Source: Gordonia polyisoprenivorans (lineage in GTDB: Bacteria > Actinomycetota > Actinomycetes > Mycobacteriales > Mycobacteriaceae). From it: a stretch of 64,000 bases of DNA. The notes under the pieces are model-generated. The model searched no databases. It was given only the letters and a program-made list of their open reading frames with translations, and had not been told where the DNA came from. The DNA is taken from contig NZ_CP072203.1 of NCBI RefSeq assembly GCF_017654315.1, positions 2,170,001 through 2,234,000 of the forward strand, in the 5' to 3' direction. The position numbers and the translations under genes are program-made. Below, one piece after another: positions 17,493 through 25,952 of the stretch. Numbering within the stretch: the stretch's first letter is position 1; each line of letters opens with the position of its first letter.

Positions 17493-19100
17493 ATGGCCGA
17501 TGCGCACCAACAGTGCAGGTCATCGGCGTTCGCGTCCCCGGTGAGCAGGCGCCGGTTCTTGTCGTTGTCGGCTGCTGCGGGCATGGGAGTGGTTGGGGCG
17601 TCAGCTCTGTCGGCGTGTGCCCCGAGCGCCGGTTCGGGATTGGCGGACTCGCCCAACACCATTCGCGCGGCCATTGCAGGGGAGCCCGATCAGCTCGACC
17701 CGCACAAGACCAGCTCGTATTTCTCCTTCGAAATCCTCGAGAACGTCTTCGACACCCTCGTCGAGCCGAACGAGCAACTGCAGATGGTGCCCGCCCTCGC
17801 CCAGTGTTGGGAGGTCAGCCCGGACGCCACCCGATGGACGTTCACCCTGCGGCCCGGGGTGCAGTTCCACAACGGTGATCCGCTGACCGCCAACGACGTG
17901 GTGTACTCGTATCGCCGGATCATCGACCAACAGCTCTCCAGCTCATGGCGATTGGAGAACGTCGCCACCGTCGAGGCACCGGATGCCCAGACCGTCGTCC
18001 TCACCACCACATCGCCGAGCCCGAACCTGCTCGCCAACATCGGTGGGTTCAAGGGCATGGCGATCGTGAACCGCCGCAATGTGGAATCCGGGGAGATCAC
18101 CACCCGCCCGATCGGTACAGGCCCCTTCGCCTACGAATCCGGCTCGCCCGGAACGTCACTGGTCCTCAAGGCTCGTCCCGGCCACTGGTCCGGCGGTCCG
18201 CACGTGGACGGGGTCGCCTTCAGTTTCATCTCCCAGGGCACCACCGCGGTCTCGGCCGTACGCTCCGGCGAGGTCGACTGGACCGATTCCATTCCCGCAC
18301 AACAGATCGGCATCCTGCGCAACGACGACGCGCTCACCGTCGGCACGGTGGTCGCCAACGACTACTGGTATGTGACCATGAACTTCGCGAAGGCACCGTT
18401 CGGCGACACCAGGATTCGGCAGGCGGTCGCCTACGCCATCGACCGGCCGTCGATAGCGCAGGTCGTCGGCTACGGCACCGCCACCCCCAACCAGCTTGCC
18501 ATCCCCAAGACGAGTCCGTGGTTCACCGAATACGACCGCTACACCGCAGGCCTGACACGCGATGCGGCCCTGGACAAGGCGCGCGGGTTGCTCAGAGCTG
18601 CCGGCCACCGCTCACTGCCCATGGGCCTGATGGTCACCACCGAATACCCCGAAACCGTCACCGCCGCCCAGGTCGTCGCGTCCAATCTCGCCGACGTCGG
18701 AATCGACGTGACCATCGAACAACTCGACTTCGGGGTGTGGCTCGACAGGCAATCCCAGGGCAAGTTCGACGCGCTGCTCCTCGGGTGGCTGGGCAACATC
18801 GACCCCGACGACTATTACTACGCCCAACACCACACGGGCGGCACGTCGAATTCCCAGAAGTACTCCAACCCGGCGGTCGATCGCCTCCTCGACGCCGGGC
18901 GCACCGAACTCGACGTCACCCGGCGCAAGTCGATCTACGCCGACGCCGCCACCCGCATCGCCGACGACGTCAGCTACCTCTACCTCTACAATCCGTCGGC
19001 CACCCAGGCCTACACCACGGCATTGCTCGACTACACGGTGCGCTCGGACAAGGCCATCCGCTTCCGCGACGCGCGCCTGGACAGGAGCCGCGGACAATGA
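17493..19100 (+). CDS. ABC transporter substrate-binding lipoprotein, peptide/nickel (SBP_bac_5) type
   Basis: Binds a peptide or other small solute outside the membrane and delivers it to the permeases that follow. The 535-residue protein begins with a Tat-type signal (SRRRFLSLSAAAG) ending in a lipobox (LSAC), then shows the family 5 pattern including DQLDPHKTSS, PDATRWTFTLRPGVQFHNGDPL and the later MNFAKAPFGDTRIRQAVAYA region. ATG at 17493 lies 9 bases after GGGAGGGA; an ATG at 17484 is too close to that site. Its stop overlaps the next start by four bases. The solute is not predictable. Confidence 0.85.
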   Translation: MADAHQQCRSSAFASPVSRRRFLSLSAAAGMGVVGASALSACAPSAGSGLADSPNTIRAAIAGEPDQLDPHKTSSYFSFEILENVFDTLVEPNEQLQMVPALAQCWEVSPDATRWTFTLRPGVQFHNGDPLTANDVVYSYRRIIDQQLSSSWRLENVATVEAPDAQTVVLTTTSPSPNLLANIGGFKGMAIVNRRNVESGEITTRPIGTGPFAYESGSPGTSLVLKARPGHWSGGPHVDGVAFSFISQGTTAVSAVRSGEVDWTDSIPAQQIGILRNDDALTVGTVVANDYWYVTMNFAKAPFGDTRIRQAVAYAIDRPSIAQVVGYGTATPNQLAIPKTSPWFTEYDRYTAGLTRDAALDKARGLLRAAGHRSLPMGLMVTTEYPETVTAAQVVASNLADVGIDVTIEQLDFGVWLDRQSQGKFDALLLGWLGNIDPDDYYYAQHHTGGTSNSQKYSNPAVDRLLDAGRTELDVTRRKSIYADAATRIADDVSYLYLYNPSATQAYTTALLDYTVRSDKAIRFRDARLDRSRGQ

Positions 19101-20062
19101 ACGGATTCGGTTGGCCCCTCGTACGTTTCATCCTGCTGCGCCTGCTCTACTCGGCGATCGTCCTGCTCGGGGTGATCATCGTGGTGTTCTTGCTGATCCA
19201 GGTGGTGCCCGGCGACCCGGTGCGCATCGCGTTGGGCACCCGGTACACCCCGCAGGCCTATGACGCCCTGCGGCACGCCTCGGGTCTCGATCAGCCCGCA
19301 TTCACCCAACTCGTCCACTACATCGGCAACGTGTTCACCGGCGATCTCGGCGTGAGCTTTCGTGACAACGAACCGGTGACCACCACACTGCTGCAACGAC
19401 TGCCGGCCACGATCGCGCTCGCCCTGTCGGCCATCGTCGTGGCGCTGGTGATCTCGATCCCGCTGGGCACGTGGGCGGCGATGCGCGAAGGACGGATGGC
19501 CGACAATAGTATTCGCGTCCTGTCGCAGTTCGGCATCTCCGTCCCCGACTTCTGGATGGGCATCCTGCTCATCGCCGTCTTCTCGACCGCACTGGGATGG
19601 CTGCCGTCGGCAGGCTATCGCCCGTTGTCGGCGGGACCGGTGCCGTGGCTCGAACACATCGTGTTGCCGGCGATCACCGTCGGGGCCGTCACCGGCGCCA
19701 TCATGACCCGGTATGTACGCACGGCGGTGCTCGAGGCGGCCAACGCACCCTTCGTCGTCACCGCGCAATCCAAGGGACTCAGTCGCCGCCGAATCCTGGT
19801 CGCTCACATCGGCCGCAACGCGCTGGTGCCCGTGCTGACCATCTCGGGCATCCAACTCGCGGCGCTACTCGGCGGCGTGATCGTGGTGGAGGTGGTCTTC
19901 GCCTGGCCGGGGTTGGGCAAACTCGTCTACGACTCCGTCGCCGCCCGCGACTACCCGATGCTGCAGGGCGCCATCCTGTTGATCGCGGCGGTCTTCCTGG
20001 TCGTCAATCTCGTCGTCGACGTGCTCTACGCCATCATCGACCCGAGGATTCGGCTCTCATGA
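19097..20062 (+). CDS. ABC transporter permease, DppB type
   Basis: A 321-residue permease with six hydrophobic segments, the N-terminal LLRLLYSAIVLLGVII helix, the VPGDPVR motif following helix 1, and the cytoplasmic EAA-like loop ending in the SKGLSRRRIL region. It forms the channel with the permease half of the next protein. Start and stop overlap both neighbours by four bases, which indicates a tightly coupled operon. Confidence 0.85.
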   Translation: MNGFGWPLVRFILLRLLYSAIVLLGVIIVVFLLIQVVPGDPVRIALGTRYTPQAYDALRHASGLDQPAFTQLVHYIGNVFTGDLGVSFRDNEPVTTTLLQRLPATIALALSAIVVALVISIPLGTWAAMREGRMADNSIRVLSQFGISVPDFWMGILLIAVFSTALGWLPSAGYRPLSAGPVPWLEHIVLPAITVGAVTGAIMTRYVRTAVLEAANAPFVVTAQSKGLSRRRILVAHIGRNALVPVLTISGIQLAALLGGVIVVEVVFAWPGLGKLVYDSVAARDYPMLQGAILLIAAVFLVVNLVVDVLYAIIDPRIRLS

Positions 20063-22695
20063 CCCTGACCGGGCCCACGGCCGCCCCGGCCGGAACAGCG
20101 GTGTCGACGGATTCGGCGTGGCGATTGTTCTTGCGTAATCGCGCCTCGGTGGCGGGGGTGATCGTGCTCGTGGTGGTCATCGTGTGCGCGATCTTCGGCC
20201 CGCTGATCGCGCCGTACGGCGCCAACGACATCAACGTGCCCGACGCGTTGTCCGCACCGAGTTGGTCACACTTGTTCGGCACTGACGACCTCGGCCGCGA
20301 CGTGTTCTCCCGAGTGGTTCTCGCCGCATCGGTCAGCATGCGGGTAGCCGTTGTCGCCGTGGCCATCTCGCTGATCGTCGGAGTCGTTCTCGGCATGTTC
20401 TCCGGATTCGCCGGCGGTGTGGTCGACACCGTCCTGATGCGGATCGTCGACGTGATGTTCTCTTTCCCGGTGATGCTGCTCGCGCTCGCGATCGTCGCGA
20501 TCCTCGGGCCGGGCGTCACCTCGGCGATGGTGGCGATCGGCATCGTCTACATCCCGATCTTCGCGCGGGTCGCGCGCGCCGACACCCTTCGCGTGCGACA
20601 GACGCAGTACGTCGCCGCGGCGACGACGATGGGGGTCTCGACCTCGCGCACCCTGTTCTCCCATGTGCTGCCCAACATCTCGGGCCCGGTCGTGGTGCAG
20701 ACGTCGATCTCGCTGGCGTTCGCGATCCTCTCCGAGGCAGCCCTGTCGTTCCTCGGGTTGGGGGTGCAGCCGCCCGAACCGTCCTGGGGCCGAATGCTCT
20801 TCGATGCCCAGGGATTCATCACCAGCGCCTGGTGGATGGGAGTCTTCCCCGGCCTGGCGATCCTGTTGACGGTGTTCGCGTTCAACCTCATCGGCGACGG
20901 TGTGCGCGACGTCCTCGACCCACGGCAGCGAACCCTGCTGCGCAACCGCCGCTCTCGGCGATCGCGCCGCCGCACGGCCGTATCACCCGCGTCGCCACCG
21001 GCCGGTCGCCGACACGACTCGAACACGGCCGACCCGGGCCTTCAGGATGCCGGGTCCGCCCCGGTACTGGCCGTCACCGACCTCGTCGTCGGGGTAGGCC
21101 CCAGGGAGATCGTGCACGGCGTCGGATTCAGCGTCGCCAAGGGCGAAACCCTGGGCATCGTCGGCGAATCCGGATCGGGCAAGTCCTTGTCGGTGCTCTC
21201 GGCCACGGGCCTGTTCGACGCGCCGAGTGCCTACATCACCGGTAGCGCGCGCATCGGCGACACCGAAGTGATCGGCGCCTCCGACGCGGTCCTGCGGTCG
21301 GTGCACGGCGCGCGTGTGGGATTCGTGTTCCAGGACCCGTCGTCGAGTCTCAATCCGCTGCTGACCATCGAAGAACAACTGACCGAGGGGCCCCGACGTC
21401 ACCTCGGTCTCAGCCGGTCGGCGGCCCGCGAGCGGGCGCTGAAACTCCTGCGGGATGTGCACCTACCCGACCCGGAAACACGGCTGCGGTCCTATCCGCA
21501 CCAGTTGTCGGGCGGACAGCGTCAGCGCGTGATGATCGCAGTGGCACTGGCGTGTGACCCCGACGTCCTCATCGCCGACGAGGCGACCACCGCCCTCGAC
21601 GTCACCACCCAGGCCCAGATCATCGATCTCGTCGCCGACCTGCAGCGAGAGCGCGGAATGGCGGTGGTGTGGATCAGCCACGATCTCGGTGTCATCGGCC
21701 GGATTGCCGACCGCGTCATCGTGATGCGGTTGGGCGCAGTGATCGAAAGCGGCGCGGTCGCCGAGGTCTTCGCGCACCCGCGTAACGATTACACCCGCAC
21801 ACTGCTGGATTCACGGCCGCTGCTCAGCCGAGTCGCCGACCGTGCCGAACCCGAATCGGCGGTGGCGGCCGAGGAATCGCCGATCGTCGCGGTCCGCGGG
21901 CTAGGGGTGGACTTCACGGTGCGACGCAGTACCGGACGCGAAACCCTGCTCGCGGTACGGGATGTCGATGTCGCGGTCACCGCCGGCACCACACTGGGCA
22001 TCGTCGGCGAATCCGGGTCGGGCAAATCCACGATCGCCGGCGTGCTCAGCGGACTCGTCACCAGTGGTGCGGGCACCACCGTGCGCGGCAGCATCGAGGT
22101 CGACGTCGACGGACGTACCATCGACGCCGTCGGGGTCCGCGGCGCCGACGCCGCGCTTCTGCGCCGGCAGGTGGCGATGGTGTTCCAGGACCCGGGTGCC
22201 TCGCTCGATCCGCGAATGACCGCGCTGGCCTCGATCGCCGAGCCGCTGCGCACACACGGATTCGTGTCCGGGCGTGAAGCGCTGCGTACGCGTGCCGAAC
22301 AACTCCTCGCCGACGTCAGCCTCGACTCCTCGTTCCTGCGTCGCTACCCGCACGAGATGTCCGGCGGGCAGCGCCAACGAGTGTGTCTGGCAAGGGCTCT
22401 CGCCTCCGACCCGCAGGTGCTGATCCTCGACGAATCCACCGCCTCCCTCGACGTGTCGGTGCAGTCGGCGGTACTCGATCTCCTGGCGCAACTACAGCGG
22501 GAGAAGAATCTGACCTACCTGTTCATCGCGCACGACCTCGCCGTCGTCGAGCAGATCAGCGACACGGTGGCGGTGATGCAGGACGGTCGCGTCGTCGAAC
22601 ACGGGCCGGCGTCGCGGATTCTGCACGATCCCGAAACCGAGTACACCCGAAAGCTGCTCGCGGCGATCCCTCCGGAGACACCGCAGCGCGCCTGA
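20059..22695 (+). CDS. Fused ABC permease (DppC type) plus two ATPase domains (DppD and DppF type)
   Basis: One 878-residue reading frame contains three usually separate subunits. Residues about 20-295 are a DppC-like permease with helices and an EAA-like loop; an Arg-rich linker of about 45 residues follows. The first nucleotide-binding domain has Walker A GESGSGKS near 369 and LSGGQRQR near 483; the second has Walker A GESGSGKS near 649 and MSGGQRQR near 767. Both keep Walker B (LIADEATTALD, LILDESTASLD). Dual-ATPase fusions are common in actinobacteria; having the permease fused too is less usual. I see no stop or frameshift at the junctions. The start overlaps the previous stop (ATGA). 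Confidence 0.85.
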   Translation: MTLTGPTAAPAGTAVSTDSAWRLFLRNRASVAGVIVLVVVIVCAIFGPLIAPYGANDINVPDALSAPSWSHLFGTDDLGRDVFSRVVLAASVSMRVAVVAVAISLIVGVVLGMFSGFAGGVVDTVLMRIVDVMFSFPVMLLALAIVAILGPGVTSAMVAIGIVYIPIFARVARADTLRVRQTQYVAAATTMGVSTSRTLFSHVLPNISGPVVVQTSISLAFAILSEAALSFLGLGVQPPEPSWGRMLFDAQGFITSAWWMGVFPGLAILLTVFAFNLIGDGVRDVLDPRQRTLLRNRRSRRSRRRTAVSPASPPAGRRHDSNTADPGLQDAGSAPVLAVTDLVVGVGPREIVHGVGFSVAKGETLGIVGESGSGKSLSVLSATGLFDAPSAYITGSARIGDTEVIGASDAVLRSVHGARVGFVFQDPSSSLNPLLTIEEQLTEGPRRHLGLSRSAARERALKLLRDVHLPDPETRLRSYPHQLSGGQRQRVMIAVALACDPDVLIADEATTALDVTTQAQIIDLVADLQRERGMAVVWISHDLGVIGRIADRVIVMRLGAVIESGAVAEVFAHPRNDYTRTLLDSRPLLSRVADRAEPESAVAAEESPIVAVRGLGVDFTVRRSTGRETLLAVRDVDVAVTAGTTLGIVGESGSGKSTIAGVLSGLVTSGAGTTVRGSIEVDVDGRTIDAVGVRGADAALLRRQVAMVFQDPGASLDPRMTALASIAEPLRTHGFVSGREALRTRAEQLLADVSLDSSFLRRYPHEMSGGQRQRVCLARALASDPQVLILDESTASLDVSVQSAVLDLLAQLQREKNLTYLFIAHDLAVVEQISDTVAVMQDGRVVEHGPASRILHDPETEYTRKLLAAIPPETPQRA

Positions 22696-22762
22696 GAATC
22701 GGCCGGGAAGGTGCTGACGGAGAGACGCGGACACGTTCAGGTTCGGCGCCTACCGTGAACTC

Positions 22763-23431
22763 ATGACCTCGACGTTGACCAGCGCACCTGTCTCCGCAAT
22801 TCTCGACCGACTCTACGAGCAGGCCGCACAAGGCGGGCGACCGTCGGGTCCGCGATCCGCGCGTCCGCCCGCCGAGCTCTCGCCACAGGCGAAAGCCGAC
22901 GCCGCCGAGGATCGCTACATGGCGATCGCCCGGGACACCGGCATCCTGGCGTACTCGCTGATCCGCTCGGCGCGCCCGGCAGTGGTGGTGGAGTTCGGTA
23001 TGTCCTATGGCATCTCGGCGCTCTTTCTCGCCGCGGCGCTGCGCGACAACGCCCTGGCCGACCCGGCAGCGGCCGGACATCTCTACACCACCGAACTCAG
23101 TGCCAAGAAGGTCTCGGCCGCCGAGGAGACCTTCGCCGAGGCGCAACTCGGCGATCTGATCACCATCCTGGCCGGCGACGCCCGCGACACGCTCGAATCG
23201 GTGTCCGGGCCGATCGGGTTCGTCCTCCTCGACGGCTGGAAGGACCTCTACATCCCGGTCCTCGATCTCCTCGAGCCGAAGCTGGCACCGGGCGCGATGA
23301 TCCTGGCGGACAACACCTCCCACGCCGAGTCGGCGACCTACCTCGATCGTGTCCGCAACTCCGGCGAGTACGTCGGCGTCGGGCTGCCCGCCAAGCACGA
23401 CGACACCGTCGAACTCAGTTGTCGACTCTGA
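22763..23431 (+). CDS. O-methyltransferase-like class I SAM protein
   Basis: A 222-residue protein with a Rossmann-type core: VVVEFGMSYGISALFLAAAL resembles SAM motif I, and FVLLDGWKDLY and GAMILADNT match later strands of the O-methyltransferase/caffeoyl-CoA group. Substrate unknown. TACCGT (22751-22756) ends 6 bases before ATG 22763, giving a leaderless start and suggesting it is not part of the ABC operon 67 bases upstream. The SRPBCC gene follows after 87 bases with its own similar start. Confidence 0.7.
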   Translation: MTSTLTSAPVSAILDRLYEQAAQGGRPSGPRSARPPAELSPQAKADAAEDRYMAIARDTGILAYSLIRSARPAVVVEFGMSYGISALFLAAALRDNALADPAAAGHLYTTELSAKKVSAAEETFAEAQLGDLITILAGDARDTLESVSGPIGFVLLDGWKDLYIPVLDLLEPKLAPGAMILADNTSHAESATYLDRVRNSGEYVGVGLPAKHDDTVELSCRL

Positions 23432-23518
23432 CCCGATCTTCACGGCACGGCACGGCACGGCGAGGCCAGCGCCATCGAAGCGGTGTTGCCGACGCGGCCG
23501 CCACGCTAGGCTCGACCG

Positions 23519-23965
23519 GTGACCTCCGCAGACGATCGCATCCGCTCCGCGTCCCGCGACATCCACGCCGACGCCGCAACGGTTTTCGGGTTGATCGCCG
23601 ACCCCGCGCGGCAGCCGGACTGGGACGGCAACGACAACCTCGCCGAACTCGTCGACGGCACACGCATCCACGGCGTGGGCGACGTGTTCTCGATGCGCCT
23701 GACCAACGGGCAGGTTCGCGAGAACCGCATCGTCGAATTCGACGACAACCGCCTCATCGCGTGGAAGCCCAACGAGCCGGGCAAGCCGAGCCCCGGTCAC
23801 CTGTGGCGGTGGGAGATCGAGCCGAACGACGACGCGTCGGTTCGGGTGACCCACACCTACGACTGGACCGAACTCGACGACCCGGTACGCATGGAGCGTG
23901 CCCGGGCGACGACGCCCGAACGACTGCGGGCGTCGATCGATCGGCTCGCCGCACTCGTTGAATGA
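23519..23965 (+). CDS. SRPBCC (START-like) domain protein
   Basis: A 148-residue polyketide cyclase/START-fold protein, with the typical opening ...RDIHADAATVFGLIADPARQPDWDG and the later RWEIEPNDDASVRVTHTYDWTE strand pattern. Such proteins bind hydrophobic ligands; the specific role is unknown. GTG at 23519 follows TAGGCT (23507-23512) by 6 bases, so the message is probably leaderless. A very strong hairpin begins 6 bases after its stop. Confidence 0.75.
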   Translation: MTSADDRIRSASRDIHADAATVFGLIADPARQPDWDGNDNLAELVDGTRIHGVGDVFSMRLTNGQVRENRIVEFDDNRLIAWKPNEPGKPSPGHLWRWEIEPNDDASVRVTHTYDWTELDDPVRMERARATTPERLRASIDRLAALVE

Positions 23966-23970
23966 TTCCT

Positions 23971-24007
23971 GGTGATGTTGTGCCCGCAACCCGGGCACAA
24001 CATCACC
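23971..24007 (+). terminator. Strong 16-bp hairpin after the SRPBCC gene
   Basis: Arms 23971-23986 and 23992-24007 are exact inverted repeats around a CAACC loop, starting 6 bases after the stop codon at 23965. No T tract follows; the stem alone is strong enough to suggest termination. Confidence 0.75.
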
Positions 24008-24124
24008 CGCAACGGGCGCGCACAATAGTTCGGTGCGATAGCCGCCATCGCCGATTGAACATCACGAACATCTGTGGCAGTCTGGCGCTGTGGTCGGGGA
24101 GGGGCCCCGCCCGGGGAGGAAGTC

Positions 24125-24409
24125 ATGGCTGCTCGACGGACGATGGTGCGCACGCTCTCGGGTATCGGTATCGGGGTGATGCTCTCGGCGGGAGCCGCTC
24201 TCGCTGCCGGAACCGGCCAGGCCGATGCCGCTCCGAACATCCACTGCGCCGGTCAGATCTGCCACAACTACGGTGATCAGATCGGCATCGGATTCGGGAC
24301 CTATCAGTGCCCCAACGGAATCCAGTATCCGTCGTTCGCGGTGGTGCCGCCGTTCGGCACCGCAGCGGTGTACCCGGCCAACTGTGGTGGCGTGAAGTCG
24401 CTCTACTGA
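24125..24409 (+). CDS. Small secreted protein, function unknown
   Basis: A 94-residue precursor with a signal peptide (basic start, hydrophobic core about residues 12-30, likely cleavage after ADA near residue 34). The mature part of about 60 residues has four Cys (HCAGQICHNYG, YQCPNG, ANCGG), probably in two disulfides. ATG at 24125 has GGGGAGGAAG just upstream; a longer frame from 24074 is rejected. I do not recognise a named family. It converges on the Ser/Thr kinase gene, with stops 29 bases apart. Confidence 0.7.
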   Translation: MAARRTMVRTLSGIGIGVMLSAGAALAAGTGQADAAPNIHCAGQICHNYGDQIGIGFGTYQCPNGIQYPSFAVVPPFGTAAVYPANCGGVKSLY

Positions 24410-24437
24410 CGTACTCGCCGCAGACGATGCCGCCCGG

Positions 24438-25622
24438 TCAGGTCAGCGCGACCAGCAGTGCCACGACGATCACGATGACGGCGAGAAAGACCACCGCGCC
24501 CACGATCACGGCCACACGGGTGCCGGTGCCCTGCGGTGACACCCGAGCCTGCGGATGCGGAACCGGCTGCGGCCCAACCGGAAAGCTCACCTGCGGTGCC
24601 CCCAACTGGGGTGCGCCCAACTGGGGTGCTCCCATCTGGGGTGCTCCCATCTGGGGTGCGCCCATCTGCGGTGCGCCGGTCGCGGTGCCCACCGGCGGGA
24701 TGTAGGTGACCGGTGGGAGTTGTCGGCCGATGGTGACGTGCGGGTTCACCGCCGCCGGTGGATTCGGCATCGACGGCGCCGAGGGTATCGGCGGTGCCGC
24801 CACGATCCGTCCCTCCAGGGCGTCGGTGGCGGCGTGCGCCAGCTCGCCTGCGGTGACGAACCGCTCGGCGGGATTCTTCGCCATGCCGCGTGCGACGACG
24901 GCGTCGAACGGGCTGTGCAGGATCGGCGGCGGCGAGTTGAGGTGTGCGGCGACGAGGACCTGGAGGTCGCCGGCGCCGAAAGGTGCCGAGCCGGTGAGGC
25001 ATTCGACGAGAACACAGGTCAGCGCGTAGATGTCGGTGGCCGGTGTCGCGATGTTGCCCGCACCGAAGCGTTCCGGTGCCATATAGGCAAACGATCCGAC
25101 GGCCGCGCCGGTGTCGGTGAGCCGCGGATCGGTGGTGGTCTGGGCCAACCCGAAATCGACGAGGTAGGCGAAATCGTTGGTGTCGATGAGGATGTTGTCG
25201 GGTTTGACGTCGCGGTGCACGAGCCCGGCGGCATGCGCGGTGTCGAGTGCGTGGGCGATCTGCTCGATGATCGACACGGCGCGGTCGGGTGCCAGCGGGC
25301 CCGCCGCCAGGAGCTTGCGCAAATCGCCCCCGCCGGCCACGATTCGCATGTCCAGGAACAGGAATCCGTCGATCTCGCCCCAGTCGTGGATGGGGATCAC
25401 GTGGGGATCGCTCAACTGTGCCGCCATCCGCGATTCGCGCAGGAACCGCTCGCGGAACAGTGCGTCACCGGCGAACTGCGGAGACAGCAGCTTCAACGCG
25501 ACGGTGCGCCCGCGACGGGAGTCGCGGGCCTCGTAGACCTCGCCCATGGCGCCACGGCCCAGCAACCGTTGCAGGGTGTAGTCACCCAGAACGGAGCCGC
25601 TGCGGTCGGCGGGGTCGTGCAT
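24438..25622 (-). CDS. Transmembrane serine/threonine protein kinase (Pkn type)
   Basis: A 394-residue Hanks-type kinase: glycine loop GRGAMG (22-27), Lys44 in VALKLL, HRDVKPDN with D138, and DFG at 156-158, followed by an AxxPERF-like activation segment. After the kinase domain comes a Pro-rich linker with a five-residue repeat (GAPQM/GAPQL, about residues 311-341) and one transmembrane helix near the C-terminus (about 366-392), with almost no extracellular sensor. It therefore resembles small anchored mycobacterial Pkn kinases. ATG at 25622 has GGAGGA upstream. Its regulon cannot be told from context. Confidence 0.85.
   Translation of the reverse strand: MHDPADRSGSVLGDYTLQRLLGRGAMGEVYEARDSRRGRTVALKLLSPQFAGDALFRERFLRESRMAAQLSDPHVIPIHDWGEIDGFLFLDMRIVAGGGDLRKLLAAGPLAPDRAVSIIEQIAHALDTAHAAGLVHRDVKPDNILIDTNDFAYLVDFGLAQTTTDPRLTDTGAAVGSFAYMAPERFGAGNIATPATDIYALTCVLVECLTGSAPFGAGDLQVLVAAHLNSPPPILHSPFDAVVARGMAKNPAERFVTAGELAHAATDALEGRIVAAPPIPSAPSMPNPPAAVNPHVTIGRQLPPVTYIPPVGTATGAPQMGAPQMGAPQMGAPQLGAPQLGAPQVSFPVGPQPVPHPQARVSPQGTGTRVAVIVGAVVFLAVIVIVVALLVALT
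24591..24680 (-). repeat. 15-bp tandem repeat in the kinase linker
   Basis: Six consecutive 15-base units of the form CTGGGGTGCKCCCAW run from 24591 to 24680 on the plus strand (units 3 and 4 identical, the outer ones diverged). On the coding strand each encodes one GAPQ(M/L) pentapeptide, so copy-number change would keep the frame. Confidence 0.85.
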
Positions 25623-25952
25623 GCTGCGGTGGTCCTCCTGCTCGCCCGGGCGCCGAGCGGATTCGTTCCGGCGGGACGTCTTCTCGCGGTACGCTACCCG
25701 TTCGGTGTCACGGCCGCGGGCAGGACTCGCGCAACCAGCACCCCCGCCACCGTTCCGGGTGTGCTGGCCGGTTCTCCAATCAGCTCCGAACTTGCAGGGC
25801 GCCAACATCATTCGTCGAGACCCGTCGATCACACCGGCCGAGTCCGTGCGGGGACGCGGGGTCGGTCATACAGACGGCCCGGTCACCCCAGATGGGGACC
25901 GGGCCGGGTGTGGACGGGGGTCATCGAGCCGCCGCGGCTCGACACGCTCCCG
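25623..25952. other. 330-base gene-free gap between kinase and drug pump
   Basis: No supported gene. It must hold the kinase promoter (minus strand, just right of 25622) and contains the hairpin at 25876-25905 that ends the pump transcript. Short open frames here have no family features. Confidence 0.6.
25876..25905 (-). terminator. Hairpin downstream of the DHA2 pump
   Basis: GGCCCGGT (25876-25883) pairs with ACCGGGCC (25898-25905), with an inner CCCC/GGGG pairing after a two-base bulge. It lies about 48 bases past the pump stop codon on the minus strand. Confidence 0.55.

Noticed and set aside
23443..23461. ACGGC simple repeat between the methyltransferase and SRPBCC genes
   Set aside because: Only about four 5-base units; too short to interpret.
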